From CAZNRY01 sp964575675 (GTDB lineage: Bacteria; Eisenbacteria; RBG-16-71-46; CAIMUX01; VGJL01): a stretch of 21,985 bases of DNA. The notes under the pieces were generated by a model. It saw only the letters and a list, made by a program, of their open reading frames with translations, ran no database searches and was not told the origin of the DNA. Each line of letters starts with the position of its first letter. Positions within the stretch are counted from its first letter, which is position 1. Positions 16,701-21,985 of this stretch are shown here, piece after piece. The position numbers were made by a program, and so were the translations under genes. The stretch spans positions 1-21,985 of the forward strand of contig CAZNRY010000051.1 of NCBI GenBank assembly GCA_964575675.1, in the 5' to 3' direction.

Positions 16701-16952
16701 GTCTGGCGCTGCCATGCCGCGCAGGCGGGGGTCGCGGCACAAGCGGGCGATGATGCCGCGGCTCGGGCCGCCACCCGTCTCGCGCTCGACGGACTCCGCG
16801 ATCTGCTCGATGCGATCGGCACGCCGGCCCTGCAGGAGTCTTTTGTCTTGCAGCCCGATCCCCGATTGTTCCTCTTGTGGTGCGAGCATGAGGCGGCAAC
16901 ACGGGCCGATCTCGCGCCCGGGAGCTCCGACTTGGAGGTATTCCTACGATGA
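13701..16952 (+). CDS. Atypical Ser/Thr protein kinase with degenerate P-loop region and long TPR array
   Basis: The product has 1083 residues. Residues 15-265 are a protein kinase: Lys45 in SVLKIV, catalytic loop HLDLKPSQ (133-140, Asp135), DLG (152-154) in place of DFG, and APE (173-175). The glycine-rich loop is weak (HTGSERSVY), HRD Arg is Leu, and the loop Asn that binds metal is Gln140, so activity may be low or altered. Near 310-320, VEGPIGSGRHR looks like a Walker A whose Lys-Ser/Thr has become Arg-His, and only a shortened NTPase-like region follows. From about 460 to 1050 the sequence is helical TPR-like repeats. The architecture recalls PknK-type kinase-ATPase-TPR proteins with the ATPase decayed. 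No membrane segment is present. It overlaps both neighbours by ATGA, so all three should be made together. Confidence 0.85.
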   Translation: MSLPSASPSIDLPVPFEMIETLHTGSERSVYRVRDRAGRRTSVLKIVNPGAGQEVVRAIEQEFLLLERIAHPHLVRVSRFLHLRDGSRGFLMEDLEAEVARGPDAPGWAPRDPEAVRSILGALRCLHAIGYAHLDLKPSQVLRGPRGAALIDLGLAAPISSRLAPRGTWGFIAPELLAGGEWDRRVDIYELGCLLVAVWTGETPLGGGEIAEQIRRQMKRPRLRLREHVPGIPEGLDRVVEALLDPDPAQRPADAQKAWESLHTMAGARERYLERRNLPLPDAMPLIASEEIEAQWDRSLREGGPLSWTVEGPIGSGRHRMLRRLRARAEVLGAECVMEGDRLDVSLATKDGSKAIKAVCRVGSTRAGEKAVALGAVGAEQAKAALEAYGLPAEGGEEGWTAALLQARLDERVGGEESRRRSGRIRRSLAAALGARVPAADCERLAEAIVAVSPEERPAPIPSDPLVREGWVREGAGGGLTPATPPWDRDALRALVDEEEIEAAHRRLLGRSGVEAVARAHHALGARDMDATKSSLAAAVDALKQRGDVAGASGILARGRALLGPAFPAEWLALHAALALEDGAPTRCFRLLDARGSEVPREWKILLRAHLDNRAGRRQEAIDAAKPLLDRGRAEALRRAAAAIVVRALVARGDLAEATGLGLPLLAESGAGVPAPEKLRLAALLFNALTLQGTCADECGEVRRILEEGLDGSGLRERFMSAGSLGHDAFRRGEFEKARGLLEMAHESAIESGDPMQIAAARTSLGGVYFEAGRLADSEDLNRLALAAYEEMQERVHAAVTRCNLAAVFHLAGRWGESLDLSRASRGELEAMGAQDEADSALGFEACLLLDLGLLDAGTQALDLCAERLSRLPQPIVEAIHYRARGRIERMRGGCDEARRHWGLSIEIAAGADAADEEKRTLQEWTAAEISWGNLAAAAELRDRTTREAGTLGTGDLRVRREFLDAAFDIQCKGAAGAAPARQRLMQAATMAARSGLRPWVWRCHAAQAGVAAQAGDDAAARAATRLALDGLRDLLDAIGTPALQESFVLQPDPRLFLLWCEHEAATRADLAPGSSDLEVFLR

Positions 16953-18694
16953 CCCACGAACCAGATCCGGCGCAACCGCTGCCGACAGAGGACGCGTCTC
17001 CGGCCGAAGCCGAGCGCAAGGCGGCCGCGAGGCAGCTCCTGCGTGGACTCGACCGTTCGTTGAGCCCGGCGGAAAGAGGGTTCCTCGCCCGCGAGGAAGA
17101 GAAAGCGTACGAGGAGAAGGAGCGACTGGAACGCCGCGTCGGCATCTACGATCGACTCGTGACCTGCGCTCGGTCGCTTTCATCGATCTTGGATCAAGAT
17201 GCCTTGCTCGGGGCGATTCTCCAGGAAGTCGTGGGACTCTGCGGTGTGGACCGGGGCTTCCTGCTCTTGCCGGATCCGGAAGGAAATCTGCAGGTGGAGA
17301 GAGGCTTCGATGCCCGGGAAGGGCACCTCGCCGCGGGCGCGGCGAGCGAGGTGAGCCGGTCGTTGGCGGCGCGGGCATTTCGGGAAGGCAAGTTCCTATG
17401 GGTCACGGACGCCTTGCAGCGGGAGGAATTCCGCCGTCAAGAGAGCATTCAGGCTCTTCACCTCTCCGTCATCGTCTGCGTCCCGATGCAGACGACCCAC
17501 GGCGCGGTTGGGGTTCTCTATCTCGACAGCCGCCGCCCGGAGAGCCTCCTTCCGCAGGAGGATCGCACCGTTCTCGAGGCGTTCGCCGCGCAGGCGGCTG
17601 TGGCGATCGAAAACGCGCGCCTTCATCGCGAGCTGATCGAGGCGCGGTGCGGGTTGGAGCGGGAGAACCGGGGTCTGCGGCGGTCCCTTCCGGGTGCGCA
17701 GGGCGTCGGGGCGATCCTCGGGCGGAGCCGCGTCATCGACGAGCTCCGCCGCCGGGTCGGTCAGGTTCAGGAAGTGCATTCGCCGGTTCTCATACTCGGT
17801 GAGACAGGCACGGGGAAGGACCTGGTCGCCACGGCGATCCACACGGGGAGCCTGCGGAGCGCGGGTCCCTTCCTCGCAATCCACTGCGGCGCGCTTCCCG
17901 AAGAGCTGCTCGAGAGCGAGATGTTCGGGCACAAACGCGGCGCGTTCACGGGGGCGCTGCAAGACAAGCTAGGAGTCTTCGAGGCCGCCAACGGCGGAAC
18001 GCTCTTCCTCGACGAGATCGGCGAGATGCCCCTCAAGCTCCAGGTTAAGCTGCTGCGCGCCCTCGAGAGCCTTGAGATCCGGCGGGTCGGTGAGAACTTT
18101 TCGCGGCGCGTCGACGTGCGGGTGCTGTCGGCGACGAATCGGGACCCGGAGGAGGCGATCCGGTTGGGAGAGTTCCGCGAGGACCTCTACTACCGCCTGA
18201 AGGTCGTGACGTTGGTCGTGCCGCCGCTGCGCGAGCGGGTTGAGGATATCCTGCTTCTCGCGGACCACTTCCTGCGCGAGACGCTCGCGTCGATGGGGAG
18301 GCCGTTCCACGGCTACACGAGCGACGCGGGGCGCTACCTGCTCGGCCACCCCTGGCCCGGAAACGTGAGGCAGCTCCGGAACGTGATCGAGGGTGCCTGC
18401 GCATTCCTGCCCCCCGGAAAGGCGATGGACGCGCAGGACCTGATCCTTGCAGGGGGCCAGCGAGGCCCGGCAAGCAGCCTGGCTCTGAGCGTCGGGGAGG
18501 GGGGGCTGCGCGAAGGCAAGGAGGATGCAGAGCGCCAGCTCCTACACGACGCGCTGGACCGCAACGGCTGGAATGTGAGCAGGGCCGCGCGGATGCTGGG
18601 GATCTCTCGACAGCACCTCCACAACAGGCTTCGACACCACAATCTGAAGCGACCCCTCCCCTCTACCGGCGCAGGGGGGTCGGGGCGGGCGTAA
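16949..18694 (+). CDS. GAF-domain sigma54-dependent transcriptional activator (enhancer-binding protein)
   Basis: The 581-residue product is a bacterial enhancer-binding protein. A coiled-coil-like N-terminus (about 40-65) leads to a GAF sensor domain (about 66-225). The AAA+ domain (about 255-485) has Walker A GETGTGKD (284-291), the sigma54-contact loop GAFTGA (331-336), Walker B TLFLDE (351-356) and the arginine-finger segment FREDLYYRL (409-417). A Fis-type helix-turn-helix is at 531-563 (NVSRAARMLGISRQHLHNRL). With an intact GAFTGA it should open sigma54 promoters. There is no receiver domain, so control is likely through GAF ligand or partner, plausibly the kinase whose gene it overlaps (ATGA). 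Two sigma54-type promoters lie immediately downstream and are the obvious targets; this is inference. Confidence 0.95.
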   Translation: MTHEPDPAQPLPTEDASPAEAERKAAARQLLRGLDRSLSPAERGFLAREEEKAYEEKERLERRVGIYDRLVTCARSLSSILDQDALLGAILQEVVGLCGVDRGFLLLPDPEGNLQVERGFDAREGHLAAGAASEVSRSLAARAFREGKFLWVTDALQREEFRRQESIQALHLSVIVCVPMQTTHGAVGVLYLDSRRPESLLPQEDRTVLEAFAAQAAVAIENARLHRELIEARCGLERENRGLRRSLPGAQGVGAILGRSRVIDELRRRVGQVQEVHSPVLILGETGTGKDLVATAIHTGSLRSAGPFLAIHCGALPEELLESEMFGHKRGAFTGALQDKLGVFEAANGGTLFLDEIGEMPLKLQVKLLRALESLEIRRVGENFSRRVDVRVLSATNRDPEEAIRLGEFREDLYYRLKVVTLVVPPLRERVEDILLLADHFLRETLASMGRPFHGYTSDAGRYLLGHPWPGNVRQLRNVIEGACAFLPPGKAMDAQDLILAGGQRGPASSLALSVGEGGLREGKEDAERQLLHDALDRNGWNVSRAARMLGISRQHLHNRLRHHNLKRPLPSTGAGGSGRA

Positions 18695-18925
18695 GCGACG
18701 TCATCTCGGGTTGACAGACCCGTCCTGCCGACTTAACTCCTTAAATTCCCGATTGATATGTCGTTTCTTGATCAATGTGTCGCCTTCGTAGTCATCACAC
18801 GATGACACTTCTCTGTTATCCCCGCTAGTTCCACGGATCTCCTCGGCTCCCGATGAGACGTTCTAATCGATTATCAGGACATCGGATGCGCGAATGGTAG
18901 CCATCCGGGGATTTTTCCTCTGAAC
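18695..18925. other. AT-richer non-coding region between activator gene and first sigma54-type promoter
   Basis: No gene is seen. The sequence is visibly less GC-rich than the coding DNA on either side. A perfect TTGACA lies at 18711-18716, with only a poor -10 (TTAACT, 16 bp downstream; 3 of 6), so a sigma70 promoter here is doubtful. The region from 18752 to 18885 holds dyads and repeats described separately as possible activator sites. Confidence 0.5.
18752..18885. promoter_or_regulatory. Candidate upstream activator sites for the sigma54 activator
   Basis: Several symmetric elements cluster 40-175 bp upstream of the sigma54-type promoter, the usual enhancer range. ATTGAT (18752-18757) mirrors ATCAAT (18771-18776). 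GTCATC-N4-GATGAC (18791-18806) is a perfect 16-bp dyad. CCGATG (18850-18855) mirrors CATCGG (18880-18885), flanking the palindrome TAATCGATTA (18864-18873). CGATGACAC-TTCT (from 18800) recurs as CGATGAGACGTTCT (from 18851), 51 bp apart, close to five helical turns. Fis-type HTH dimers bind such dyads. Which of these is the true site is not decidable here. Confidence 0.4.
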
Positions 18926-18940
18926 TGGCATGCAGGATGC
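18926..18940 (+). promoter_or_regulatory. Sigma54-type (-24/-12) promoter 1
   Basis: TGGCA (18926-18930) and TGC (18938-18940) are spaced so that the GG (-24) and GC (-12) are separated by exactly 10 bp, as required for sigma54. The match to TGGCAC-N5-TTGC is TGGCAt-N5-aTGC. Transcription would begin near 18952, just before the first hairpin of the micropeptide leader. It lies 232 bp after the gene of a sigma54 activator. Confidence 0.65.
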
Positions 18941-18953
18941 AATGGGAAGGGCC

Positions 18954-18991
18954 GGCGACAGTGAGTCGCCCGCGGTGAGGCGGAGGCCTCA
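18954..18991 (+). promoter_or_regulatory. Two perfect leader hairpins before the micropeptide ribosome site
   Basis: GGCGAC-agtga-GTCGCC (18954-18970) and TGAGGC-ggag-GCCTCA (18976-18991) are perfect 6-bp stems within the 63-nt leader. The second displays GGAG in its loop, and the CCTC of its 3' arm could pair with the GAGG of the downstream ribosome site (19003-19006) if the hairpin opens. That makes a simple translational switch possible, but this is inference. Confidence 0.5.
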
Positions 18992-19014
18992 ACTCAGGAA
19001 GGGAGGTGAATAGG

Positions 19015-19083
19015 ATGTTCATCGTAGTTTTGCTGAAGCTGTTGGCAGCGGTTGCCGTCGCGATGGGTCGCGCTGGCTGGTAG
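19015..19083 (+). CDS. 22-residue hydrophobic micropeptide
   Basis: An ATG at 19015 follows a very strong ribosome site, AAGGGAGGTGA (18999-19009), and is read to TAG at 19081-19083. The peptide starts MFIVVLLKLL, continues with an Ala/Val-rich stretch and ends AMGRAGW. Residues 2-17 could form a single membrane helix, with one Lys in the middle and Arg, Gly and Trp at the end. Size and composition resemble type I toxin peptides (Ibs and TisB class), small membrane regulators or secreted signals, but there is no specific match. It is the first open frame of the predicted sigma54 transcript and is followed closely by stable hairpins. Ribosome site quality argues that it is translated; function is unknown. 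Confidence 0.55.
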   Translation: MFIVVLLKLLAAVAVAMGRAGW

Positions 19084-19301
19084 AGCCACCGAACCTGCGG
19101 GTTCGAGACTCCCGTCCTTATGGGTCTGCCCGTTGGCATATGTGAAGGCGGGAAGGCAGCCAATGAGTCTGAAGGCCGATTGGTCCCCGTCCGCGAGACT
19201 GGTAGCGCCCCTACTGTCCGCGGATGGGGACTAGGCCTGCCATCCCGCACGGGTAGCTCTGCGCTGCGCCGGCTGAGCTCAACCAGCTCGATCTAATAGA
19301 T

Positions 19302-19485
19302 TATAGCATAATGACCTAAGGCGGATCCGGCCAGAGCGATTTGCTGATTTGCTGGGATGCGCGCGCCGCTTGACGCTTCCTCCTTCGTCTGGACCCGGCA
19401 CGGGCAGAAGCTTGTGAATTTGTAGCTCACTACGTGGCAATAGGTTACGGCGTATTTTGCTCGAACTGCCGCCTTCGTCCCTCCT
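19302..19485. other. Non-coding gap between structured RNA and second sigma54-type promoter
   Basis: I see no gene here. The only notable sequence is an exact 8-bp tandem duplication, GATTTGCT at 19338-19345 and 19346-19353, and a short GTAG/CTAC dyad near 19423-19434. A minus-strand TATAAT box occurs near 19300 but lacks a -35 hexamer. Confidence 0.4.
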
Positions 19486-19500
19486 TGGCATCGAAGCTGC
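19486..19500 (+). promoter_or_regulatory. Sigma54-type (-24/-12) promoter 2, for the lipoprotein gene
   Basis: TGGCA (19486-19490) and TGC (19498-19500) again place GG and GC exactly 10 bp apart, with the same TGGCAT -24 hexamer as promoter 1. The predicted start near 19512 gives a leader of about 30 nt ending in AGGAGG before the lipoprotein ATG. Confidence 0.55.
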
Positions 19501-19541
19501 CGTTCAAAGCGGCGGCCCAATACCACGAGGAGGAACGAACC

Positions 19542-20021
19542 ATGAACACGCGCAACCGATCGACCTCTGCGCTTGGCGCAGCCGTCCTGGTCCTTCTGTC
19601 CCTGGGATGCAGCATCGATGCCGAGGTGCAGTCGACTTCGCCATTGACGGCGCCGCGAGGGCTGGCCGAACCGGTCGCCCGCGACGGCAGCAAGTTGATC
19701 GGGCCCGCTGGTGGATTCGTAGAAAGCAGCGGGGTGCTGGTTGAGATTCCTCCGGGAGCGCTCCTGGTCGAAACGCAAATCACGATCCGCCACCAGGCGG
19801 ACGGAAGCGTGGACCTCCTTCCCGACGGGCAGCAGTTCAACGTCCCCGTGCTGCTCCACCTGGCCTCTCCTCCGGGGAGCGCGCCGGCCGCCTGCACGAT
19901 CCAATGGTATGATCCCGCACGCGGTGTCTGGGTCGTGATCGCGAGCAATCCAGAATCACTCGGCCGGGTGGCGCCGCTCACGCACTTCTCTCTCTATCGA
20001 ATGATCAGTGTTGTCGAGTAG
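19542..20021 (+). CDS. Small lipoprotein with ZU5-like domain
   Basis: The 159-residue product has an N-terminal signal (ALGAAVLVLLSLGC) ending in a lipobox-like LSLGC, so Cys23 should be the lipidated residue; the box is not canonical, since Leu sits at -2 and Ser at -3. Residues 50-85 (GPAGGFVESSGVLVEIPPGALLVETQITI) match the opening of ZU5 domains, which typically carry GG..V...GV.V.IPPGAL. The remainder ends with a beta-rich stretch containing IQWYDPARGVWVVI and LTHFSLYR. It likely sits in an outer or inner membrane facing the periplasm or outside. The ATG follows AGGAGG by 9 nt. A sigma54-type promoter lies 42 bp upstream and a strong terminator just downstream, so it is probably a single-gene unit. 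Confidence 0.78.
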   Translation: MNTRNRSTSALGAAVLVLLSLGCSIDAEVQSTSPLTAPRGLAEPVARDGSKLIGPAGGFVESSGVLVEIPPGALLVETQITIRHQADGSVDLLPDGQQFNVPVLLHLASPPGSAPAACTIQWYDPARGVWVVIASNPESLGRVAPLTHFSLYRMISVVE

Positions 20022-20022
20022 A

Positions 20023-20080
20023 GCGGGAGGATCGTCCCGCTTGGGCGCCGCGCCGGCTCCTCGGGCGCGGCGTCTTTCTG
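20023..20080 (+). terminator. Terminator after the lipoprotein gene
   Basis: Two hairpins follow the stop codon directly. GCGGGA (20023-20028) pairs with TCCCGC (20035-20040), and CGCCGCGCC (20046-20054) pairs perfectly with GGCGCGGCG (20064-20072). The latter is followed by the U-rich tctttct. The second is a good Rho-independent terminator. The remaining gap to 20187 has nothing notable. Confidence 0.8.
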
Positions 20081-20187
20081 CTTCCGGCAGTCTCCAGAAA
20101 GTGCGCCCGCGATCGAAAGCTCGCTTGAGCCGCCTTCCCGCGGCCTCGTAAGATCCCCGACGGGGAGAAGATGATGAAGGCACCTGC

Positions 20188-21624
20188 GTGAAAGAAAGGC
20201 CTCGCGCCGTGCGAGGAGTGCTGGAGCGGGCGGGGAGGATCCCGGCCGCGTCACGGATCTACGTCAATCGGAACCTCCGGATGAGCGCCATCGAGGCGAT
20301 CGGCTTCGATCTTGACTACACCCTCGCGCTCTACGAACGGGAATCTTTCGAGGTCCTGGCCTTCGAGGAAGCGAAGCGAAAGCTCTTGGCGGAGGGGTAC
20401 CCTCCGGAGGTGGCCGGCCTCCGGTACGACGGATCGTTCGTGATCCGCGGGCTCATTGTCGACAAGAAGCGCGGGAACATCCTCAAGATGGACCAGCACC
20501 GCTATGTCGCGCGCGCGTGCCACGGCACCGCTCCGCTGCCCGACGAGGAAAGGAAGAGGATCTACCAGACCCGCCCGATCCGCCTTTCGGGGGACGACTA
20601 CGTACCGGTCGATACGCCGTTCTCGCTGCCGGAGATTGATCTCTACGCGCAGCTTGTCGACCTGATGGACCGGGCGCGCTGGCGCCGGCGGAACTATCGC
20701 ACGCTCTACGACGAGGTGCGCGGGGCCGTCGATCGTGCACATGCGGACGGCAGCATCAAGGACCGCATCGCACTCGACCCGGACCGATACCTCTTGCCCG
20801 ACCCGGCGCTGCCGGCAACGCTCCACCGCCTGAAGACCCACGGTTACCGGCTCTTCCTACTGACGAACTCCGAGGCGTCCTATACCTCGCTCATCATGGA
20901 TCGTCTCCTCAGCCGGAAGATCGCCGCGCGACCCTCCTGGACCGATTTCTTCGATCTGATCGTGGTTCGAGCAGGAAAGCCGGGCTTCTTCCGGAATCGC
21001 TCGCGTTCCCTGCCCGTGAAGCTGCCGGGAAATGCTCGCCGTCGCGATCGGGGGAGGGCCGTGACGGGCGGGGGCGTGAGGGACCTCGAGCGCTTGCTGG
21101 GATGCGGGGGGGATCGGATCCTCTACTTCGGCGATCACACGTACGGCGACATCCTCAAGTCCAAGCGCGTCCGGATGTGGCGGACGGCCATGGTGATCCA
21201 GGAACTCGAGAGGGAGATCGAGACGCGCGAACGCTTGGCGTCATACCTCGACAAGCTCCGGGCCGGAATCGAACGACGGGGCCACCTCGACGTGATTCGG
21301 GACGGCCTGGACCGGACGATCAGGGGAGACGCTCCTCCTCAAATGCACGGGCTCGGGCGTCGCGAGGCCATCCGGCTTCGCGAGGGGATCGATCGCCAGA
21401 TGCGAGCCCTCGAGGAGGCGATCCGAGGGCTCGAGGAGGGGATCGAGCGCGCCCACAACCCGCATTGGGGGCCTCTGTTCCGGACGGATCATGAGCCGAG
21501 CCACTTCGCGGCGCAGGTGAAGGAGTTCGCCTGTATCTACACGAGCCGAGTCTCGAACTTCCTCCACTACCCCGCCGCAAAGTACTTCCATGTCTACCCG
21601 GAGGTGATGCCGCACGAGCGGTGA
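20188..21624 (+). CDS. HAD-superfamily 5'-nucleotidase, cN-II-like (IMP/GMP type)
   Basis: The 478-residue protein belongs to the HAD-type purine 5'-nucleotidases. The segment IYVNRNLRMSAIEAIGFD is the family hallmark and leads into the catalytic DLDYTL (Asp41 nucleophile, Asp43). Further motifs are LFLLTNSE (HAD motif II), KPGFF and ILYFGDHTYGDILKSK (motifs III/IV, with the acidic GDH-GD pair). The C-terminal third is helical, with coiled-coil-like REGIDRQMRALEEAIRGLEEGIERA, and ends with the conserved SNFLHYPAAKYFHVYPEVMPHE. It would dephosphorylate nucleoside monophosphates in the cytosol. The start is GTG 20188 with GAAGG 7 nt upstream; nearby ATGs (20171, 20174) are out of frame. It is transcribed separately from the lipoprotein. 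Confidence 0.9.
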   Translation: MKERPRAVRGVLERAGRIPAASRIYVNRNLRMSAIEAIGFDLDYTLALYERESFEVLAFEEAKRKLLAEGYPPEVAGLRYDGSFVIRGLIVDKKRGNILKMDQHRYVARACHGTAPLPDEERKRIYQTRPIRLSGDDYVPVDTPFSLPEIDLYAQLVDLMDRARWRRRNYRTLYDEVRGAVDRAHADGSIKDRIALDPDRYLLPDPALPATLHRLKTHGYRLFLLTNSEASYTSLIMDRLLSRKIAARPSWTDFFDLIVVRAGKPGFFRNRSRSLPVKLPGNARRRDRGRAVTGGGVRDLERLLGCGGDRILYFGDHTYGDILKSKRVRMWRTAMVIQELEREIETRERLASYLDKLRAGIERRGHLDVIRDGLDRTIRGDAPPQMHGLGRREAIRLREGIDRQMRALEEAIRGLEEGIERAHNPHWGPLFRTDHEPSHFAAQVKEFACIYTSRVSNFLHYPAAKYFHVYPEVMPHER

Positions 21625-21636
21625 CGGGCATCCGGC

Positions 21637-21957
21637 TTGTGGGTAGACGCCGACAGCGGCGGGTTCTCGGCAACGGGGACCACCACGGGCGCGAACAACG
21701 ATTACGATCCGGGCTCGGCTTTGGGTAGCTGCGCCGGTGGTCACTACGAGAACGGTCCGGACGTGGTCTACTACACGGACCTGCCGGTCGGTGCGGTGTT
21801 CCAGGTCACGATGAGCACGGGCGGGACGTGGGACGATGCAATCTACCTCATCACCGACTGCGCCGATCCCGGCGGCAGCTGTGTCGCCGGCAGCGACCTC
21901 CGTTCCGAGGGAGGGGTCAGCTTCCAGGCGGCAGCGATTCCGCATTTGACCTGGTAG
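21637..21957 (+). pseudogene. Fragment of a secreted-protein beta domain (pre-peptidase C-like)
   Basis: An open frame of about 106 codons reads as part of an extracellular beta-sandwich domain: TTTGANNDYDPG, a Cys-Gly pair, GPDVVYYTDLPVGAVFQVTM, and DDAIYLITDCADPGGSCVAGSD. This resembles PPC-type domains of exported enzymes in related bacteria. There is no ATG, signal peptide or ribosome site; the frame opens 12 nt after the nucleotidase stop with TTG. The C-terminal end departs from the expected pattern and meets TAG at 21955-21957, with no continuation visible before the window ends. It is most likely a decayed remnant or an orphaned domain. Confidence 0.5.
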
Positions 21958-21985
21958 ACACCCGTTAAACTTCGACTGTACGCCG

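Larger units (their letters stand above)
18952..19301 (+). ncRNA. Predicted structured transcript carrying a micropeptide gene
   Basis: Starting at the predicted sigma54 start site, the plus strand has many strong local stems. They are 18954-18959/18965-18970 and 18976-18981/18986-18991 in the leader, and CGAACC-TGCG-GGTTCG (19090-19105), a C(UNCG)G-type tetraloop hairpin, 6 nt after the peptide stop. Then come CTGCC/GGCAG (19126-19130/19155-19159) and CCAAT/ATTGG (19160-19164/19179-19183). A 13-bp stem GTCCCCGTCCGCG (19183-19195) pairs with 19219-19231 with one G-U, extended by GAC/GTC and GTAG/CTAC. GAGCT/AGCTC closes the series (19275-19289). I do not recognise a known RNA family. The 3' end is uncertain because no U-tract follows the last hairpin. 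Confidence 0.45.

Noticed and set aside
18711..18742. Sigma70 promoter with perfect TTGACA after the activator gene
   Set aside because: No acceptable -10 at 16-18 bp; kept only as a remark in the intergenic description.
19070..19120. A tRNA-like stretch (ggtagagc ... gcgggttcgagactcccg)
   Set aside because: The T-arm would need a 2-nt insertion, the stem has a mismatch, and no acceptor or anticodon stem can be formed; the CGAACC/GGTTCG hairpin explains it better.
19052..19234. A 60-codon open frame overlapping the micropeptide and the hairpins
   Set aside because: It starts at TTG without a ribosome site, shows no domain, and is read through strong palindromic stems.
1..21985. CRISPR arrays, prophage genes, integrases or restriction systems
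   Set aside because: No regularly spaced repeats and no recognisable Cas, phage, integrase or methylase/nuclease proteins were found on either strand.

Overview
The window is about 22 kb of GC-rich bacterial chromosome, densely coded on both strands. Secreted FG-GAP propeller proteins with a FlgD-like C-terminal domain, a Ser/Thr kinase fused to TPRs, and GAF-type sigma54 activators together suggest a deep-branching lineage of the FCB group or a neighbour, such as Candidatus Eisenbacteria. That placement is an inference from gene content only; there is no rRNA or ribosomal protein gene here.

Layout. 1-94: 3' half of tRNA-Ala(GGC) and a strong terminator. 130-3606: housekeeping genes on the minus strand (ClpP-type protease, dCMP deaminase, and mrp-trmB), interrupted by a plus-strand HTH-DUF2087 regulator whose 3' end overlaps trmB. 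4017-6284: two-domain malic enzyme (MaeB with a phosphotransacetylase-like domain). Its stop codon lies in the left end of a 185-bp palindromic, MITE-like element (6282-6466). 6586-9033: minus-strand NatAB-like ABC exporter operon ending in a DUF2007 gene. 9144-11871: plus-strand site-2 protease, GT4 and GT2 glycosyltransferases.

12001-18694 is the most distinctive block. Three genes are joined by ATGA start/stop overlaps: a secreted seven-repeat FG-GAP protein, a 1083-residue atypical Ser/Thr kinase with a degenerate P-loop region and long TPR array, and a GAF-AAA-Fis sigma54 activator with an intact GAFTGA motif. A good sigma70-type promoter precedes the block.

18695-19541 is a long non-coding stretch directly downstream of the activator. 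It holds dyads and repeats at enhancer distance and two sequences matching the sigma54 -24/-12 pattern (TGGCA-N7-TGC). Downstream of the first are a 5' UTR with two perfect hairpins, a very strong ribosome site, a 22-residue hydrophobic micropeptide and about 200 nt of hairpin-rich sequence. The second sits 42 bp before a small ZU5-like lipoprotein gene. My working model is a self-contained signalling cassette: sensor protein -> kinase -> sigma54 activator -> micropeptide/structured RNA plus lipoprotein. The promoters, peptide and hairpins are visible in the sequence; the functional link is inference.

The window ends with a cN-II-like HAD 5'-nucleotidase (20188-21624) and a decayed fragment of a secreted-protein domain (21637-21957).
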